Shown in pieces: positions 15,864 to 25,254 of a stretch of DNA of 64,000 nucleotides. Every line of letters starts with the position of its first letter. The stretch's first letter is position 1. The position numbers were made by a program, and so were the translations under genes. The DNA is from Caulobacter rhizosphaerae (GTDB lineage: Bacteria; Pseudomonadota; Alphaproteobacteria; Caulobacterales; Caulobacteraceae): assembly GCF_010977555.1 (NCBI RefSeq), contig NZ_CP048815.1, positions 62,001 through 126,000 on the forward strand. Reading direction: 5' to 3'. Below the pieces are notes generated by a model, which was not told the origin of the DNA, made no database searches, and saw only the letters and a list, made by a program, of their open reading frames with translations.

Positions 15864-16697
15864 ATGGTTTCGAGACGTCTGCTGCTGGGCGCCCTGGCGT
15901 CCGGCCTCGCCGCGCCGGCCCTGGCCTGGGCCGAGGGCAACGATCCCGCCACGCCATCGATCCTGACCCGCAAGGGCCGGCGCACGCGCCGGGCCCTGAA
16001 GTCCCAGCCCACCGACAAGGCCGCGCTGGACAAGGCCCTGGCCCAGGTCAAGCCGCTGGAAGCGCCCGATGCGGTCGAGCCGGCCGAGGTGCATCCGCCC
16101 CAGCTGGTCAGCCCCGACGAGGCGCTGGGCCGCCTCAAGCAGGGCAACGCCATCTTCGCGCGCGGCGGCGCCAGCATCGTCCTGCCGACCATGGTCCGCA
16201 TCGCCGAGCTGTCCAAGGGCCAGAAGCCGTTCGCGGTGATCGTCGGCTGCAGCGACAGCCGCGTCGGTCCGGAACTGGTCTTCGACTGCAATCTGGGTGA
16301 GCTGTTCGTGGTCCGCGTGGCCGGCTCGACCGTCAGCCAGGAGGGCCTCGGCTCGATCGTCTACGCCGTCGAGCACCTGGGCGCGCCGCTGGTCGTCGTC
16401 CTGGGCCACAGCAAGTGCGGCGCGGTCGGCGCGGCGGTGGACGTGGCCACCAAGCACAGCGAACTGCACGGCTCGCTTTTGAACATGGTGCTGCCGATCA
16501 TCCCCGCGGTGCTGGAGGCGCAGGAGACCCACCCGGCCGACCTGCAGGACGCGGCGATCCATCAGAATGTCCGCGACGTCGCCGCCCGCCTGAGGGTGGC
16601 CGACGGGACCCTGGCCGAAAAGCTGAGCGAAGGCCGGCTGAAGATCGTCTCGGCCACCTACGACCTGGCCAGCGGCGTGGTGGCGTTCGACGCCTAG
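15864..16697 (+). CDS. Exported beta-class carbonic anhydrase
   Basis: 277 residues from ATG 15864, behind a GGGGATGAG; a TTG 21 bases upstream is less likely. The N-terminus SRRLLLGALASGLAAPALAWA has a twin-arginine and a hydrophobic core ending in an AxA cleavage site, indicating Tat export to the periplasm. The mature part holds the beta-CA zinc ligands: CSDSRV and GHSKCGAV. It hydrates CO2 to bicarbonate. A long basic linker (RKGRRTRRALK) separates the signal from the domain. A second, cytoplasmic beta-CA lies at 25.8 kb. Confidence 0.88.
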   Translation: MVSRRLLLGALASGLAAPALAWAEGNDPATPSILTRKGRRTRRALKSQPTDKAALDKALAQVKPLEAPDAVEPAEVHPPQLVSPDEALGRLKQGNAIFARGGASIVLPTMVRIAELSKGQKPFAVIVGCSDSRVGPELVFDCNLGELFVVRVAGSTVSQEGLGSIVYAVEHLGAPLVVVLGHSKCGAVGAAVDVATKHSELHGSLLNMVLPIIPAVLEAQETHPADLQDAAIHQNVRDVAARLRVADGTLAEKLSEGRLKIVSATYDLASGVVAFDA

Positions 16698-16764
16698 ACC
16701 CCGTTGACCCCTTCCCCGGCTTAGGTTCAAGTCCCCCCGACACGCTAAGGTTGGGGAGGCAGGG

Positions 16765-19700
16765 ATGTCGACGGACGAGACGCCGCCGCAAGGCGGCCAT
16801 GAGCCCAAGACGTCCCGCTGGGCGGCCTTCAAGGCCGGGATCCCGGCCGGGCTGAAGTCGCCGCTGGTCGCGGTCGGCGCAGCCGCCCTGGTGGCCGGCT
16901 TCGGCGGCGGTTTCGCGGTCGGCAAGGTCGCCGATTTCGGCTGGTTCGGCCACAAGGCGGCGACGGCCGAGGCCCCCAAGGGCCAGGCCTGGTCGCTGTT
17001 CGGCAAGCCCCGCTCGGCCGGCGCCCCGCGGCGCGGTATCCCCAAGCCGGAAGGCTTCGCCGTCTGGCGCAGCCGCATCGACAGTTCCGGCGCCGAGCCG
17101 ATGGCCTGTGTCCAGATGAGCAAGCCGCTGGACCCGTCCAAGGCCTATGCCGACTTCGTGCTGATCTCGCCGGACCTGGGCCGACAGCCGGCCGTGCGGG
17201 TCAAGGACGACGAGCTGTGCATCGGCGGCGTCGGCTTCACCGACCACCGCGTCACCCTGCTCAAGGGCCTGCCCGGTCGAGGCGGCGAGACCCTGGCCGC
17301 CAACGCCGACGTCGACTTCACCTTTGGCGAGAAGCCGCCCTATGTCGGCTTCGCCGGCGACGGCGTGATCCTGCCGCGCGAGGAGTCCGACGGCGTGGCC
17401 CTGGAGACCATGAACGTCTCCAAACTGGCCATCGAGGTCTGGCGGGTGTCGGACCGCAATCTGGTGCGCAAGTCGATCGGCGCCCCCGACCCGACCGGCG
17501 AAGGCGACTACGCCAGCGACTATGGCGATGACAGCCCCGACGACGAAGGCCGCCAGGTCTGGAAGGGCGTGATCGACGTGCAGGGCGCGGCGGGCCAGAA
17601 GGCTACGACCGTCTTCCCGCTGGGCGCGGTGCTGAAGGAAATGAAGCCCGGCGGCTATGTGATCAAGGCGCGCGACGCCTCGGGCGGCCGCGACCCGACC
17701 GGCGAGGGCGACCCCACCCCGGCCCAGGCTCGCCGCTGGATCATGTTCACCGACATGGCCTTGATCGGCTACGACGGGGCCGAATCCCTGGACGTGGTGG
17801 TCCGCTCGCTGAAGAGCGCCAAGACCGTGGCCGGCGTGCGCGTGGCCCTGGTGGCCAAGGACGGCGAGGACCTGGCGGTGGCCAAGACCGACGCCGACGG
17901 CCGGGCGCACTTCGCCCACGCCCTGCTCGAGGGCGACGGGGCGGCGCGGGCCAAGATGGTCATGGCCTATGGCGACCAGGGCGACCTGGCGGTGCTGGAC
18001 CTGGATCGCTCGCCGGTCGACCTGTCCAAGCAGGGCGTCGGCGGCCGCACCGAGTCCGACGGCGGCCGGGCGCTCAGCAGCGACATCGACGGCTATCTCT
18101 ACGCCGATCGCGGCATCTACCGCCCCGGCGAGACCGTGCACCTGACGGCCATGGTCCGCGATCGCCTGGCCAAGGCGGTCAACGACCGCAAGGGCTACAT
18201 TCTCGTCAAGCGGCCCTCGGGCGTGGAGTTCAAGCGCTACAACTTCAGCCGCGCCGACGCCGGCGCGGTGCTGGCCGACATCGCACTCCCCCGGAGTGCT
18301 CCGCGCGGCCGCTGGACGGCGGTGCTGAAGATGGAAGGGTCCGACGCCGAGGCCGGGTCGTTCAGCTTCAGCGTCGAGGACTTCGCCCCGCAACGACTGG
18401 CGGTCACCGCTACGGGCCAGGAGTCCGTGCCGGTCGCGGCCGGCCAGGAGCGCAAGATCGACGTCTCGGCCCGCTTCCTCTACGGCGCGCCGGGCGCGGG
18501 CCTGCAGACCCAGGGCGAGGCGCGACTGCGCACCGACACCGACCCCTTCCCGCAGTACAAGGGCTATGAGTGGGGCGACGACCTGGCGCCCTTCGACGAG
18601 AAGTTCATCGAGCTGGGCACGACCGTCACCGACGGCGACGGCCACGCCATGCTGAACCTGGGAACGGGCGAAGCCGGCGACACCGCCCAGCCGCTGGTGG
18701 CGGCGGTGACGGCCTCGGTGTTCGAGCCGGGCGGCCGTCCCGTGCGCGAGGGCCTGGAGCTGAAGGTGCGCGGCAAGCCCGTGTACTATGGCGTCAAGGT
18801 TGAGCAGGGCGACGCCGGGAACGGCGATCCGCCGGTCAGCCTGGAGATGATCGCGGTCAACGCCGCCGGGGCGCGGATTTCGTCGACGGCGACCTACACC
18901 CTGATCAGCGAGAACTGGAACTACGACTGGTTCCAGCAAGACGGCCGCTGGCAGTGGCGGCGCACCAGCCGCGACGCGGTCGTGGCCAAGGCCACGGTCA
19001 ATATCGGCGCCGGCGCCCCCGCGCGCTTCAACCGCCGCCTGGGCTGGGGCGACTACCGCCTGGTGGTCGAAGGGCCGGACGGCGCCAAGTCCGTGACCAA
19101 GTTCTCGTCGGGCTGGGGTTCGCCGGCCAAGGAAGGCGAGGCGCCCGACTTCGTGCGGGTCAGCGCCGGGACCAAGGCCTACGCCCAGGGCGACACGGTG
19201 GAGATCACCCTGAAGTCGCCCTATGCCGGCCAAGCCCAGGTGGCGGTGGCCACCGACCGGCTGATCGACTTCAAGACGCTGAGCGTCGGCGAGAACGGCA
19301 CGACCGTGCGCCTGAAGACCTCGGCCGCCTGGGGCGGCGGGGCCTATGTGATGGTCACCGTGATCCAGCCGCGCGACCCGGTCAGCTCGCCCAAGCCCAA
19401 GCGGGCCCTGGGCTTGATCTACGTGCCGCTGGAGCCCAAGGGCCGCAAGCTGACGGTCGACATCGGCACGCCGGTGAAGCTGGACAGCAAGGCCCCGGTC
19501 GACGTGCCGATCAAGGTCCAGGGCCTGGGCTTCGGCCAGAAGGCCAAGGTCACCATCGCCGCCGTCGACGAAGGCATCCTGCGCCTGACCCGCCAGGACA
19601 GCCCCGATCCGGCCAAGTGGTATTTCGGCAAGCGGGCCCTGACCCTGAACTATCGCGACGACTACGGCCGCCTGCTGGATCCCAACATGGGCGCGCCGGC

Positions 19701-21798
19701 CAATGTCAATTTCGGCGCCGACGAGCTGGGCGGCGAGGGCCTGACGGTGACGCCGATCAAGACCGTGGCTTTGTGGTCGGGGATCGTCGAGACGGGGATG
19801 GACGGCAAGGCGGTGGTCAAGCTTCCCGCAGCCGACTTCAACGGCGAGCTTAGGATCATGGCCGTGGCTTGGACCGACAACGCCGTCGGCTCGGGCTCCA
19901 AGGCCATGACCGTGCGCCAGCCGGTGGTGGCCGACCTCAACCTGCCGCGCTTCCTGGCCCCCGGCGACAAGCCGATGGCGACGCTGGAGCTGCACAATGT
20001 GGAGGGCAAGGCCGGGGCCTATACGGTCGAGGCCAACGCCACCAACGGCATCGCCGTGGCCTTCAGGAAGGTGATCACCCTGGTCCTGGGCCAGCGGATC
20101 GCCGAGAAGATCCCTTTCCTGGCCCCGACCGTGACCGGGATCGGCAAGGTCGGCTTCAAGGTGTCCGGCCTCGGCTTCCAGACGGCCAAGGACTATCCGA
20201 TCCAGACCCGCCTGGGCTGGGGCGACGTGGTGCGCACGACGACCGAACTGCAGCAGCCGGGCATGAGCTACACGCCCAGCGCCCAGCTGCTGTCGGGCCT
20301 GGCGGCCGGCGACATCACCCTGCAGGTCAGCTACTCGCCGTTCCGGGGCTTCGACCCCTCGGCGATCGCCGTGGCCCTGCAGCGTTACCCGTACGGCTGC
20401 ACCGAGCAGCTGGTCTCGACCGCCTATCCGCTGCTGTACGCCCAGGGCGTCTCCAGCGATCCCAAGCTCAAGCGCAATCCGGCCATCCTGGCCGGGGCGG
20501 TGGGCAAGCTGCTGGATCGCCAGACCCTGGACGGGGCCTTCGGCCTGTGGCGGGTGGGCGACGGCGAGGCCGACGCCTGGCTGGGCGCCTACGCCACCGA
20601 CTTCCTGGTCGACGCCAAGGCCCAGGGGATCGCCGTGCCGGACGAGGCGATGGACAAGGCGCTGAACGCCATGCGCCAGATCAGCCGTCCCGACGGCTGG
20701 AGCTCGGTGTCCTATCGCCTGGAATATCCCGAATGGTGGGGCCGCACGCCCGACGACTCCAAGAAGGCCACCGAGCGCATGCGTCGCCGGGCCAGCGCCT
20801 ACGCCCTCTATGTGATGGCCAAGGCCGGACGCGGCGACCTGGCGCGGCTGCGCTGGTGGCACGACGTGCAGATGAAGGACGAGGACCAGCCCCTGGCCAA
20901 GGCCCAGGTGGCGGCCGGCCTGGCCCTGATGGGCGACCAGGCCCGGGCCCGCTCGGCCATGCGCCAGGCGGTCCGCTCGCTGGGCTGGCGCGACGACGCC
21001 GACTGGTACCAGAGCCCGCTGCGCGACGTCGCCGCGGTCACCGCCCTGGCGGTCCAGGCCGGCCAGGGCGACATCGCCCGCCAGCTGCAGGGCCGCTTGG
21101 AGAACGTGGTCAAGGATCCCGACGCCCTGAACACCCAGGAGCAGGCGGCGGTGCTGTCGGCGGCCTACCAGCTGCTGAAGGCGGCCGGGCCGATGACCAT
21201 CGACGCCCAGGGCGTGACCGCCTTGCCGCCGGCCGGCGGCGCCCCGCGCTGGGCGGTGGGCAAGCTGGCGGACGCCCGCTTCGTCAACAACGGCAAGGGC
21301 GCCCTGTGGAGGACGGTCAGCGTGCGCGGCACGCCGGTCGCCGCCCCGGGGGCCGAGGCCAACGGGATCTCGGTGTCCAAGCGCCTGTTCTCGATGAACG
21401 GCGGGGCGATCGACCCAGCCCAGATCCACCAGGGCGACCGGGTGATCGTGCTGGTGTCCGGCCGCTCGATGCAGGCCCGCTCGACCGCCCTGGTGGTCGA
21501 CGACGCCCTGCCGGCCGGCTTCGAGATCGAGACCACCCTGGGCGCCGACGACGCCCAGAACGGGCCGTTCAAGTTCCTGGGCGAGCTGACCAACCCGGAT
21601 GTCCAGGAGAGCCGCGACGACCGTTACATCGCCGCGCTGGACCTGGGTGGCGAGAAGCCGTTCGCCATGGCCTATGTGGCGCGGGCCGTGACGCCGGGCG
21701 AGTTCTTCCTGCCTGGGGCGATCGCCAAGGACATGTACCGGCCGAGCCTGAACGCACGGTCGGAAGCGGGACGGATCACGGTGGCGGCGGGGCAATAG
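16765..21798 (+). CDS. Alpha-2-macroglobulin family protein with thioester (YfhM type)
   Basis: 1677 residues, full length for bacterial A2M. One N-terminal membrane anchor lies at about residues 33-55 and no lipobox is seen. Repeated MG-type beta domains follow, with the DRGIYRPGETVHL motif near residue 450. The thioester motif CTEQ starts at Cys1212 inside YPYGCTEQLVS, so the reactive bond is present. Downstream is an alpha-alpha barrel and a receptor-binding-like end. Bacterial A2Ms trap proteases in the periplasm. pbpC follows directly, the well-known pairing in which a peptidoglycan synthase repairs the wall while A2M inactivates invading proteases. The start ATG 16765 follows GGGGAGGCAGGG. 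Confidence 0.93.
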   Translation: MSTDETPPQGGHEPKTSRWAAFKAGIPAGLKSPLVAVGAAALVAGFGGGFAVGKVADFGWFGHKAATAEAPKGQAWSLFGKPRSAGAPRRGIPKPEGFAVWRSRIDSSGAEPMACVQMSKPLDPSKAYADFVLISPDLGRQPAVRVKDDELCIGGVGFTDHRVTLLKGLPGRGGETLAANADVDFTFGEKPPYVGFAGDGVILPREESDGVALETMNVSKLAIEVWRVSDRNLVRKSIGAPDPTGEGDYASDYGDDSPDDEGRQVWKGVIDVQGAAGQKATTVFPLGAVLKEMKPGGYVIKARDASGGRDPTGEGDPTPAQARRWIMFTDMALIGYDGAESLDVVVRSLKSAKTVAGVRVALVAKDGEDLAVAKTDADGRAHFAHALLEGDGAARAKMVMAYGDQGDLAVLDLDRSPVDLSKQGVGGRTESDGGRALSSDIDGYLYADRGIYRPGETVHLTAMVRDRLAKAVNDRKGYILVKRPSGVEFKRYNFSRADAGAVLADIALPRSAPRGRWTAVLKMEGSDAEAGSFSFSVEDFAPQRLAVTATGQESVPVAAGQERKIDVSARFLYGAPGAGLQTQGEARLRTDTDPFPQYKGYEWGDDLAPFDEKFIELGTTVTDGDGHAMLNLGTGEAGDTAQPLVAAVTASVFEPGGRPVREGLELKVRGKPVYYGVKVEQGDAGNGDPPVSLEMIAVNAAGARISSTATYTLISENWNYDWFQQDGRWQWRRTSRDAVVAKATVNIGAGAPARFNRRLGWGDYRLVVEGPDGAKSVTKFSSGWGSPAKEGEAPDFVRVSAGTKAYAQGDTVEITLKSPYAGQAQVAVATDRLIDFKTLSVGENGTTVRLKTSAAWGGGAYVMVTVIQPRDPVSSPKPKRALGLIYVPLEPKGRKLTVDIGTPVKLDSKAPVDVPIKVQGLGFGQKAKVTIAAVDEGILRLTRQDSPDPAKWYFGKRALTLNYRDDYGRLLDPNMGAPANVNFGADELGGEGLTVTPIKTVALWSGIVETGMDGKAVVKLPAADFNGELRIMAVAWTDNAVGSGSKAMTVRQPVVADLNLPRFLAPGDKPMATLELHNVEGKAGAYTVEANATNGIAVAFRKVITLVLGQRIAEKIPFLAPTVTGIGKVGFKVSGLGFQTAKDYPIQTRLGWGDVVRTTTELQQPGMSYTPSAQLLSGLAAGDITLQVSYSPFRGFDPSAIAVALQRYPYGCTEQLVSTAYPLLYAQGVSSDPKLKRNPAILAGAVGKLLDRQTLDGAFGLWRVGDGEADAWLGAYATDFLVDAKAQGIAVPDEAMDKALNAMRQISRPDGWSSVSYRLEYPEWWGRTPDDSKKATERMRRRASAYALYVMAKAGRGDLARLRWWHDVQMKDEDQPLAKAQVAAGLALMGDQARARSAMRQAVRSLGWRDDADWYQSPLRDVAAVTALAVQAGQGDIARQLQGRLENVVKDPDALNTQEQAAVLSAAYQLLKAAGPMTIDAQGVTALPPAGGAPRWAVGKLADARFVNNGKGALWRTVSVRGTPVAAPGAEANGISVSKRLFSMNGGAIDPAQIHQGDRVIVLVSGRSMQARSTALVVDDALPAGFEIETTLGADDAQNGPFKFLGELTNPDVQESRDDRYIAALDLGGEKPFAMAYVARAVTPGEFFLPGAIAKDMYRPSLNARSEAGRITVAAGQ

Positions 21799-21810
21799 GG
21801 GTGTTCTGAC

Positions 21811-21935
21811 TTGCCCCACCTGGCGGCTTCGCCGCCTGTCCGCCCCCATTGGGGGGCGGAGCCTTCGGGCTTGAGGCTCTTCCCCCTCCGGGGGAAGACG
21901 GTCGCGAAGCGACCCGTAGGGGGCAAGGTGAGTCG
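21811..21935. repeat. Palindromic intergenic repeat, copy B plus second hairpin family
   Basis: Positions 21811-21859 repeat copy A at 11172 almost base for base. Behind it are CTTCCCCC-TCC-GGGGGAAG and GGTCGC-GAA-GCGACC hairpins, a second repeat type also seen near 35.9 kb. The block sits between the macroglobulin stop and the pbpC start. Confidence 0.8.
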
Positions 21936-21947
21936 GCCGTAGCGAAC

Positions 21948-23996
21948 ATGACCACGATCCCCCGCCTCACCCGCGTCCTCGTCGCCTTCGTCGCCGTCCA
22001 GGTGCTGCTGTTCGCCCTCAGCGCCGCCTTCCCGCCGGACATGGCGCGGGCGAAACGCTCGTCGCCCGTGGTGCTGGACCATCGCGGCGCCTGGCTGCGG
22101 GCCCTGCCGGTCGAGGACGGGCGCTGGCGGGTGCGGGCGGACCTCCAGCGCACCGATCCCACCTTCCAGAAGCGACTGATCGCGGTCGAGGACGCGCGGT
22201 TCTACGGCCACCTCGGCGTCGATCCGCTGGCCCTGGTCCGGGCGGTCGGCTCGGCGGCGGTCCATGGCCGGGCCACCTCGGGGGCCTCGACCCTGACCAT
22301 GCAGACCGCCCGCCTGCTGGAGCCCCGGCCGCGCAATCTCGGCTCGAAGCTGGTCGAGATGGTCCGCGCCGCCCAGCTGGAGGCGCGACTGACCAAGCAG
22401 CAGATCTTGGCGCTCTACCTGACCCTGGCCCCCTATGGCGGCAACCTGGAAGGCGTGCGGGCCGCCAGCCTGGCCTATTTCGGGCATGAGCCGACCAGCC
22501 TGACCGATGGCGAGCAGGCGCTGCTGATCGCCCTGCCGCAGTCGCCCGAGGCCCGTCGCCCGGATCGCCGGCCCGAAGCGGCCCGCGCCGCCCGCCGCGC
22601 CGTGCTGGACAAGATGGTGAGAGCGCGGGTGCTGACCGAGGCCGCCGCGTCAGAGGCCGACGCCGAGCCGATCCCCCGCCGGGCTCCGTTCCCGACCCTG
22701 GCCTGGCACGCGGCCGGCGAGCTGGCCCTGGCCGCGCCGCCCGGCCAGCCCAGCGTGGTCTCGACGATCGACGCCGACCTGCAGACGCGGCTGGAGCCGA
22801 TGGCCGCCGCCGTCGCCGCAGCCCAGGGCCCGGACGTCACCGCCGCCATCCTGGTGGTCCAGATCAAGGGCCGCGCCGTGCGGGCCCTGGTCGGCTCGGC
22901 CGGGCGCGAGCGGCCTGGCGGCTGGATCGACCTGACCCGCGCCATCCGCTCGCCCGGCTCGGCCCTGAAGCCGTTCATCTACGCCTTCGCCTTCGACGAC
23001 GGCGCCCTGGCCCCCGATACCCAGATCGACGACGCCGCCACCCGCTTCGCCGACTACCAGCCCGAGAACTTCGACCACGTGTTCCACGACAAGGTCACCG
23101 CCCGCGAGGCCCTGGCCTATTCGCTGAACGTGCCGGCCGTCGCCACCCTGGAGAAGATCGGCCCCGACGCGTTCGCGGCGCGGCTGGAGAGCAGCGGCGT
23201 GCGGCTGGTGCGGCCGAAGACGGCGATCAAGGCCTCGGGCCTGGCCCTGGCCTTGGGCGGGGCGGGGATCACGCCGCGCGACATGGCCGTGCTCTACGCC
23301 GCCCTCGGCGACGGCGGGGTCGCCAAGCCCCTGGCCTTCACCGAGGCCGAGGCGAAGTCGCGCGAGCACATGGGCGGGACCCGCATCGTCCGCCCCGAGG
23401 CCGCGGCCCAGGTGCTGGACATCCTGCGCGAGGCCCCCGCGCCGCGCGGCCGCGCGCCCTCGGCCCTGACCCGCGGCGGACCGGCCATGGCCTTCAAGAC
23501 CGGCACCTCGTACGGCTTCCGCGACGCGGTGGCGGCCGGGGTGGTCGGCGGCTATGCGATCATCGTCTGGACCGGCCGGGCGGACGGCGGGGCCCGCGGC
23601 GGCCTGACCGGCCGCGACGCGGCCCTGCCGCTGCTGTTCGACGTCGCCGACGTGATCGACGCCCCGACCCTCGCCCCCCGCGCCATCGCCCCCAAGGCCG
23701 CCCCCGGCGCGCTGCAACGGCTGCAACAGGTGTCCGAAGGCCCGCGGCTGATCTTTCCGCCCGACGGCGCGACGGTGCAGGTCGACAGCGTCGGCCCCGG
23801 CGCGCGCGGCCTGGTCATGGCGGCCGGCGGCGAGGACCTGACCTGGTACGTGGCCGGCGCGCCCCTGTCGGTCGACCCGGTCAGCGGCAAGGTGATCTGG
23901 CGGCCCGCCGCGCCGGGCTTCTACCGGTTGAAGGTCGTGGACAGCCAGGGCCGGGCGGCCTCGGCGCGGGTGCGGATTAAGGCGCCGACCGGCTGA
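21948..23996 (+). CDS. pbpC: Penicillin-binding protein 1C
   Basis: 682 residues from ATG 21948. The frame is open back to 21849, but that part is intergenic repeat. There is an N-terminal membrane anchor (VLVAFVAVQVLLFALSAAF). The GT51 glycosyltransferase domain has EDARFYGHLGVD and GASTLTMQTARLL; the transpeptidase has SALK with Ser338, SLN and KTGTS; a BiPBP_C beta domain ends the protein. It polymerises and may cross-link peptidoglycan in the periplasm. Its partner is the macroglobulin gene upstream. Only a weak ribosome-binding site is visible. Confidence 0.93.
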   Translation: MTTIPRLTRVLVAFVAVQVLLFALSAAFPPDMARAKRSSPVVLDHRGAWLRALPVEDGRWRVRADLQRTDPTFQKRLIAVEDARFYGHLGVDPLALVRAVGSAAVHGRATSGASTLTMQTARLLEPRPRNLGSKLVEMVRAAQLEARLTKQQILALYLTLAPYGGNLEGVRAASLAYFGHEPTSLTDGEQALLIALPQSPEARRPDRRPEAARAARRAVLDKMVRARVLTEAAASEADAEPIPRRAPFPTLAWHAAGELALAAPPGQPSVVSTIDADLQTRLEPMAAAVAAAQGPDVTAAILVVQIKGRAVRALVGSAGRERPGGWIDLTRAIRSPGSALKPFIYAFAFDDGALAPDTQIDDAATRFADYQPENFDHVFHDKVTAREALAYSLNVPAVATLEKIGPDAFAARLESSGVRLVRPKTAIKASGLALALGGAGITPRDMAVLYAALGDGGVAKPLAFTEAEAKSREHMGGTRIVRPEAAAQVLDILREAPAPRGRAPSALTRGGPAMAFKTGTSYGFRDAVAAGVVGGYAIIVWTGRADGGARGGLTGRDAALPLLFDVADVIDAPTLAPRAIAPKAAPGALQRLQQVSEGPRLIFPPDGATVQVDSVGPGARGLVMAAGGEDLTWYVAGAPLSVDPVSGKVIWRPAAPGFYRLKVVDSQGRAASARVRIKAPTG

Positions 23997-23999
23997 AAG

Positions 24000-24028
24000 T
24001 TGCCATTTGGCAGCGTATGAACTATATT
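24000..24028 (+). promoter_or_regulatory. Sigma-70-like promoter with overlapping inverted repeat (toxin-antitoxin operon)
   Basis: TTGCCA (24000-24005) and TATATT (24023-24028) are spaced by 17 bases. An inverted repeat TGCCA-TT-TGGCA (24001-24012) covers the -35 box and is a natural operator for autorepression by the antitoxin. Confidence 0.6.
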
Positions 24029-24048
24029 CGGCCAGAGAGGTATTCCGC

Positions 24049-24462
24049 ATGTCCCTGGTCACCCTGGTCGACACCGAGCCCAAGGCCTTCGCCGCCGAGC
24101 CGATCTCGGACGAGGAGGCGGCGGCCATGTTCCGCGCCGCGGTCAACCTGCTGAAGCTGTGGGGCGTCACCGACGAGGAGGCCGCCGTGCTGCTGGACAT
24201 GCCGGTCCGGTCCTACCGCCGCTGGAAGGCCGGCGAGATCGGGCGGGTCGACCGCGACGGCAGGGCGCGGCTGTCGAACCTGATGGGGATCCACAAGGCC
24301 CTGCGGCTGATCTTCCAGGAGCCCCAGCGCGGCTACGCCTGGATCAAGGCGGCCAACACCGCGTTCGGCGGGCGATCGGCCCTGCAGGTGATGCTGGGCG
24401 GCGAACTGACCGACCTGATGCGGGTGCGCCGCTACCTGGACGCCGAGCGCGGGGCCTGGTGA
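24049..24462 (+). CDS. Xre/MbcA/ParS-type antitoxin
   Basis: 137 residues from ATG 24049, behind GAGAGG. It has the N-terminal Xre-like HTH (LLKLWGVTDEEAAVLLDMPVRSYRRWK) and the C-terminal toxin-binding MbcA/ParS/Xre domain (IFQEPQRGYAWIKAANTAFGG). The spacing LMGIHKALRLIF is typical. It neutralises the RES toxin encoded next, whose GTG overlaps its stop by four bases. The frame stays open upstream to 24007, but that would place the start inside the promoter. Confidence 0.92.
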   Translation: MSLVTLVDTEPKAFAAEPISDEEAAAMFRAAVNLLKLWGVTDEEAAVLLDMPVRSYRRWKAGEIGRVDRDGRARLSNLMGIHKALRLIFQEPQRGYAWIKAANTAFGGRSALQVMLGGELTDLMRVRRYLDAERGAW

Positions 24463-25223
24463 TCGACCTTTCGGCCATCCCGCGCGCGCCGATCGTCTGG
24501 CGCGGCGCGGTCCGGATCATCCGCAGCGCCTGGCCGCCGATCGACCTGTTCGAGGACATCGCCGACCCGGCCGACTGGCCGCTGCTGATCGCGGCCGAGC
24601 AGAAGACCAATCCGCGCCTGATGGAGACCATCGGCAACCTCGACCTGGTGCCGCAGGACCGGCGGGTGGCCGGGGCGGGGGCCAGCTATCTGATGGCGCC
24701 GTTCACCCACGTCAGCCCCGACCGGCCCAGCCGGTTCAGCGCCGGGGCGTTCGGGGTGCTGTATGTCGCCGACCGCTTCGAGGTCGCCCTGTCCGAGACC
24801 ATCCACCACCACGCCCGGTTCATGGCCGCCACCGCCCAGGCGCCGGGCTGGACCTCGCAGTTCCGCGAGATCCTGCTGGACGTGCGGGCCGCGCTGCACG
24901 ACCTGCGCGGCGGCGACCCGGCGTTCGCGCCGGCGCTCGATCCCGACGACTACCGGCCGGGCCAGGCCTTGGGCGCGAGGCTTCGCGCCGCCGGTTCGGA
25001 AGGCGTGGTCTATCCCAGTCAGCGCCACCGGGGCGGCTGGTGCGTGGGGCTGTTCTACCCGGATCTGGCCGCGAACGCCGTCCAGGGCCGGCATCTGGAC
25101 TACCACTGGGACGGCGCCCGCGTGGACCTGATCCGCGAGCCGGCGACGGGGAAGGTGTTCCGGGTGGAGGCTCCCGGTCCAACTGCGTCCGAAAGTCTTC
25201 CGGACGAGGCGTTCGGGCCTTGA
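24459..25223 (+). CDS. RES domain toxin (NAD+-degrading)
   Basis: 254 residues from GTG 24459, overlapping the antitoxin stop as GTGA. The RES name residues are visible: Arg in VWRGAVRI, Glu in SETIHHHARF, and Ser in VVYPSQRHRGG. RES toxins cleave or phosphorolyse NAD+ and stop growth when the antitoxin is lost. At 254 residues it is longer than the ~160-230 of compact RES toxins; extra sequence lies between the WRG and SETIHHH parts and at the C-terminus. All key residues are present, so it is predicted active. Confidence 0.92.
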   Translation: MIDLSAIPRAPIVWRGAVRIIRSAWPPIDLFEDIADPADWPLLIAAEQKTNPRLMETIGNLDLVPQDRRVAGAGASYLMAPFTHVSPDRPSRFSAGAFGVLYVADRFEVALSETIHHHARFMAATAQAPGWTSQFREILLDVRAALHDLRGGDPAFAPALDPDDYRPGQALGARLRAAGSEGVVYPSQRHRGGWCVGLFYPDLAANAVQGRHLDYHWDGARVDLIREPATGKVFRVEAPGPTASESLPDEAFGP

Positions 25224-25254
25224 CCTTGGCTGGGCGCCGCCCCTCTTTTCCCGC

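Noticed and set aside
16498..21849. A very long minus-strand reading frame (over 1700 codons) opposite the macroglobulin gene
   Set aside because: It is the antisense of a real gene with clear domains; long stop-free antisense frames are a by-product of high GC. It has no ribosome-binding site or family motif.
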